Positions 62,198 to 64,000 of a stretch of DNA of 64,000 nt are shown piece by piece (the first letter of the stretch is position 1; the number at the start of each line of letters is the position of its first letter). Origin of the DNA: Flavobacterium aquatile LMG 4008 = ATCC 11947 (lineage in GTDB: Bacteria > Bacteroidota > Bacteroidia > Flavobacteriales > Flavobacteriaceae). The position numbers were made by a program, and so were the translations under genes. Under the pieces are notes generated by a model. The model saw nothing but the letters and a program-made list of their open reading frames with translations, did no database searches and was not told the DNA's origin. The stretch lies in the NCBI RefSeq assembly GCF_000757385.1, contig NZ_JRHH01000002.1:310001-374000 (forward strand). Reading direction: 5' to 3'.

Positions 62198-63736
62198 ATG
62201 ATAAAAAATATAAAATGGCTACTATTAGTTTCTTTAACTTTTGTAGCATGTAATAGTGATGATGATGTTACAACGGCACCAGATTCTACAGATGGTTTGC
62301 CTTTAACTTCTGGTTCAGCAGACTTTTCTAAATATGTTGCTTTGGGAGATTCATTTGCGGCAGGTTTTAGTGATAATGCATTGTTTATGGAAGGTCAAAA
62401 AGGTGCTTATCCAAATATAATAGCAAGTAGATTTGCTCTTGTAGGAGGAGGAGAATTTACAACTCCTTTTATGGCAGACAACATTGGAGGGCTTTTACTA
62501 GGCGGAACTCAAGTATCTGGACCAAGATTATATTTTAATGGAGTTACTCCAGCCCCAGTAGCTGGCCCACCAACTACAGAAATTACAAATCATTTAACAG
62601 GTAGTTTTAATAACATGGGTGTTCCAGGTGCTAAAAGTTTCCATTTGTTAGCGCCAGGATATGGAAATCCAGCTGGTGTAGCAATGGGAACTGCAAATCC
62701 TTATTTTGCGAGATTTGCTTCTAGTACAACTTCTACAGTATTAGAAGATGCAATTGCTCAAAACCCAACTTTCTTTTCATTGTGGATTGGAGGAAACGAT
62801 GAGTTAGGATATGCAACTTCTGGTGGTGATCCAAGTGTTAATCCATTAACTCCAACTGCAACTTTTGACGGTGCTTACAATGCTTTAGTTTCTCAACTTG
62901 TAGCTGGCGGAAGAAAAGGAGTGGTTGCAAATTTGCCATACGTAACTACATTACCTTATTTTTACGTAATAAAATACAATCAACTAACTCAAGCTAATTT
63001 AACCGTTGCAGGTGCTAATCAAGTAAATACTTTAAACGCTCAACTATATGGTCCATTACATAATGCGTTGGCTTTTTTAGGTCAAGGTGATAGAATTAAT
63101 CTTCTTTCTACAACAGGGAATAATCCAATGTTAATGATTGATGAAAATTTGCCAAATTTAGCTACTTCTTTAACTGCTGTACTAGTTGGTGGTGGTTTAG
63201 ACGTTCCTACAGCTACAGCTTTAGGTCAAGTTTTTGGTCGTGCTAGACAAACATTACCAACAGATTTAATTTGTCTAAGTGCTTCAGCAAGAATAGGTCA
63301 AACTCCATCTGTAGCTGTTGACGGAGTTGCATCTCCATCTCCATTATTAAGTCAACTTGGAGTTACATTTCCTCTGCCAGACAGATATGTTTTATTGCCA
63401 AGTGAAGTTGATGAAATAAAAATCGCTACTGATGCATATAATCTTACAATTGAGAATGCTGCAACTGAAAACGGTTTGGCTTTTGTAGATGCAAAAACCA
63501 TTATGGATCAATTAGGAAGTGCGTCTGGTATTTCTGCAAATGGTTTTAATTTGACATCAGCTTTTGTTACTGGTGGAGCTTTTTCTCTTGATGGAGTTCA
63601 TCCAAGTCCAAGAGGTTATGCTTTAATTGCTAATAAATTCATCGAAGCAATAAATGCAAAATATGGTTCTAATTTAAAAGGTGTAGATTTAGGAAACTAT
63701 AGAATACTTTTCCCACAAAATCCAGCTAATTTTTAA
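62198..63736 (+). CDS. SGNH/GDSL hydrolase lipoprotein
   Basis: 512 residues. Lipoprotein signal ending FVAC (Cys18), then NSDDDVTTAPD: the S-D-D-x pattern after the Cys resembles the lipoprotein export signal of Bacteroidota, so surface exposure is likely. SGNH blocks: GDSFAAGFSDNA (catalytic Ser near 53), NNMGVPGAKS (Gly), WIGGNDELG (Asn), and DGVHPSPRGYALIANKF (Asp and His near the C-terminus). An esterase or lipase acting outside the cell; the partner receptor precedes it on the same transcript. Confidence 0.9.
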   Translation: MIKNIKWLLLVSLTFVACNSDDDVTTAPDSTDGLPLTSGSADFSKYVALGDSFAAGFSDNALFMEGQKGAYPNIIASRFALVGGGEFTTPFMADNIGGLLLGGTQVSGPRLYFNGVTPAPVAGPPTTEITNHLTGSFNNMGVPGAKSFHLLAPGYGNPAGVAMGTANPYFARFASSTTSTVLEDAIAQNPTFFSLWIGGNDELGYATSGGDPSVNPLTPTATFDGAYNALVSQLVAGGRKGVVANLPYVTTLPYFYVIKYNQLTQANLTVAGANQVNTLNAQLYGPLHNALAFLGQGDRINLLSTTGNNPMLMIDENLPNLATSLTAVLVGGGLDVPTATALGQVFGRARQTLPTDLICLSASARIGQTPSVAVDGVASPSPLLSQLGVTFPLPDRYVLLPSEVDEIKIATDAYNLTIENAATENGLAFVDAKTIMDQLGSASGISANGFNLTSAFVTGGAFSLDGVHPSPRGYALIANKFIEAINAKYGSNLKGVDLGNYRILFPQNPANF

Positions 63737-63756
63737 TAGAAAAATTATTTATTCAC

Positions 63757-63789
63757 AAAAAAACCATCTATGAAAATAGGTGGTTTTTT
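63757..63789 (+). terminator. terminator after the SGNH hydrolase gene
   Basis: Stem AAACCATCTA / TAGGTGGTTT (63761-63786, one mismatch-like G-T position) with flanking A and T runs. Confidence 0.8.
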
Positions 63790-63873
63790 GCTTTTAGAAT
63801 AGCTCATTATTGACATAATAGCTTCTAAATCAAAAAAAAATCAAAATTTGAATAAAAAAATAGCGTTTTATTG

Positions 63874-63903
63874 TTGATTTTCTATTTAGAAAATTTACCT
63901 TTG
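63874..63903 (+). promoter_or_regulatory. promoter of atpD
   Basis: TTG at 63874-63876, 19 bp, TACCTTTG at 63896-63903, an exact TAnnTTTG match with ideal spacing. It is framed by a 12-bp inverted repeat (63859-63870 and 63936-63947). Confidence 0.65.
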
Positions 63904-63964
63904 CACTCTGAAAAAAGACATCATTTTTTCATTTCTAAAACGCTATTAAATAAATACATAAGCA

Positions 63965-64000
63965 ATGTCAAAAGCAATAGGAAAAGTTTCTCAAATCATC
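63965..64000 (+). CDS. atpD: ATP synthase F1 beta subunit, first 12 codons
   Basis: Starts MSKAIGKVSQII and runs off the window. This matches the N-terminus of flavobacterial AtpD (MSKVIGKVAQII-type), and a strong promoter and leader precede it. In Flavobacteriaceae atpD with atpC commonly forms a unit apart from the other ATP synthase genes, which fits a promoter directly upstream. Only 12 residues are visible, so the call depends on this short match. Confidence 0.72.
   Translation, partial: MSKAIGKVSQII

Overview
The window looks like the chromosome of a low-GC Bacteroidota of the family Flavobacteriaceae, most like Flavobacterium. Four things point there: promoters of the TTG-N(16-19)-TAnnTTTG type instead of -35/-10 boxes, a gliding motility lipoprotein (GldH), two secreted enzymes with type IX secretion C-terminal sorting domains, and marker families such as GLPGLI, DUF4270, DUF4286 and TonB-dependent receptors with carboxypeptidase-like N-domains. 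No phage, transposase, CRISPR array or plasmid gene was seen.

Layout. 1-7.7 kb is an AT-rich accessory array. It holds five GLPGLI-family secreted proteins (the first cut by the window edge), two intact genes for small secreted two-cysteine peptides plus two relics, two identically truncated 5' fragments of a TonB-dependent receptor gene, and one full receptor at the end. A perfect 119-bp direct repeat and nearly identical peptide leaders sit between strongly diverged genes. The repeating order is peptide, terminator hairpin, GLPGLI, receptor or receptor fragment. This is the best candidate for an undescribed system. 7.9-9.9 kb is an M13 metallopeptidase lipoprotein.

10.1-23.9 kb holds two complete biosynthetic operons in tandem. 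hisGDCBHAF(IE) follows a leader peptide with four consecutive His codons and an attenuator. trpEGDCFBA follows a leader peptide with Trp-Trp and a further Trp codon and a second attenuator. Neither leader is long enough to appear in a normal gene call. Spacers inside both operons belong to a phrase-like short repeat family.

24-42.9 kb is mostly housekeeping: tRNA-Asn, rseP, a secreted M1 aminopeptidase, serS, a TPR protein, DUF4286, rsmA, mgtE, a 2-hydroxyacid dehydrogenase, a four-gene membrane/M48 cluster, a two-domain acyltransferase resembling the ornithine-lipid synthase OlsF, exonuclease III, an OmpA lipoprotein and an aldo/keto reductase. 43-54.6 kb is largely minus strand: a cupin, a secreted sugar dehydrogenase, DUF4139, an AsmA-like/transglycosylase fusion coupled to gldH, radA, an esterase-like protein lacking the nucleophile serine, a flippase-like membrane protein, and panD/panC. 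54.7-64 kb is plus strand: a half-length glycogen-synthase-like protein, a DUF4270 lipoprotein, glmS, a TonB-dependent receptor paired with an SGNH-hydrolase lipoprotein, and the first 12 codons of atpD.

All calls come from reading the sequence and known family motifs. No database search was possible.
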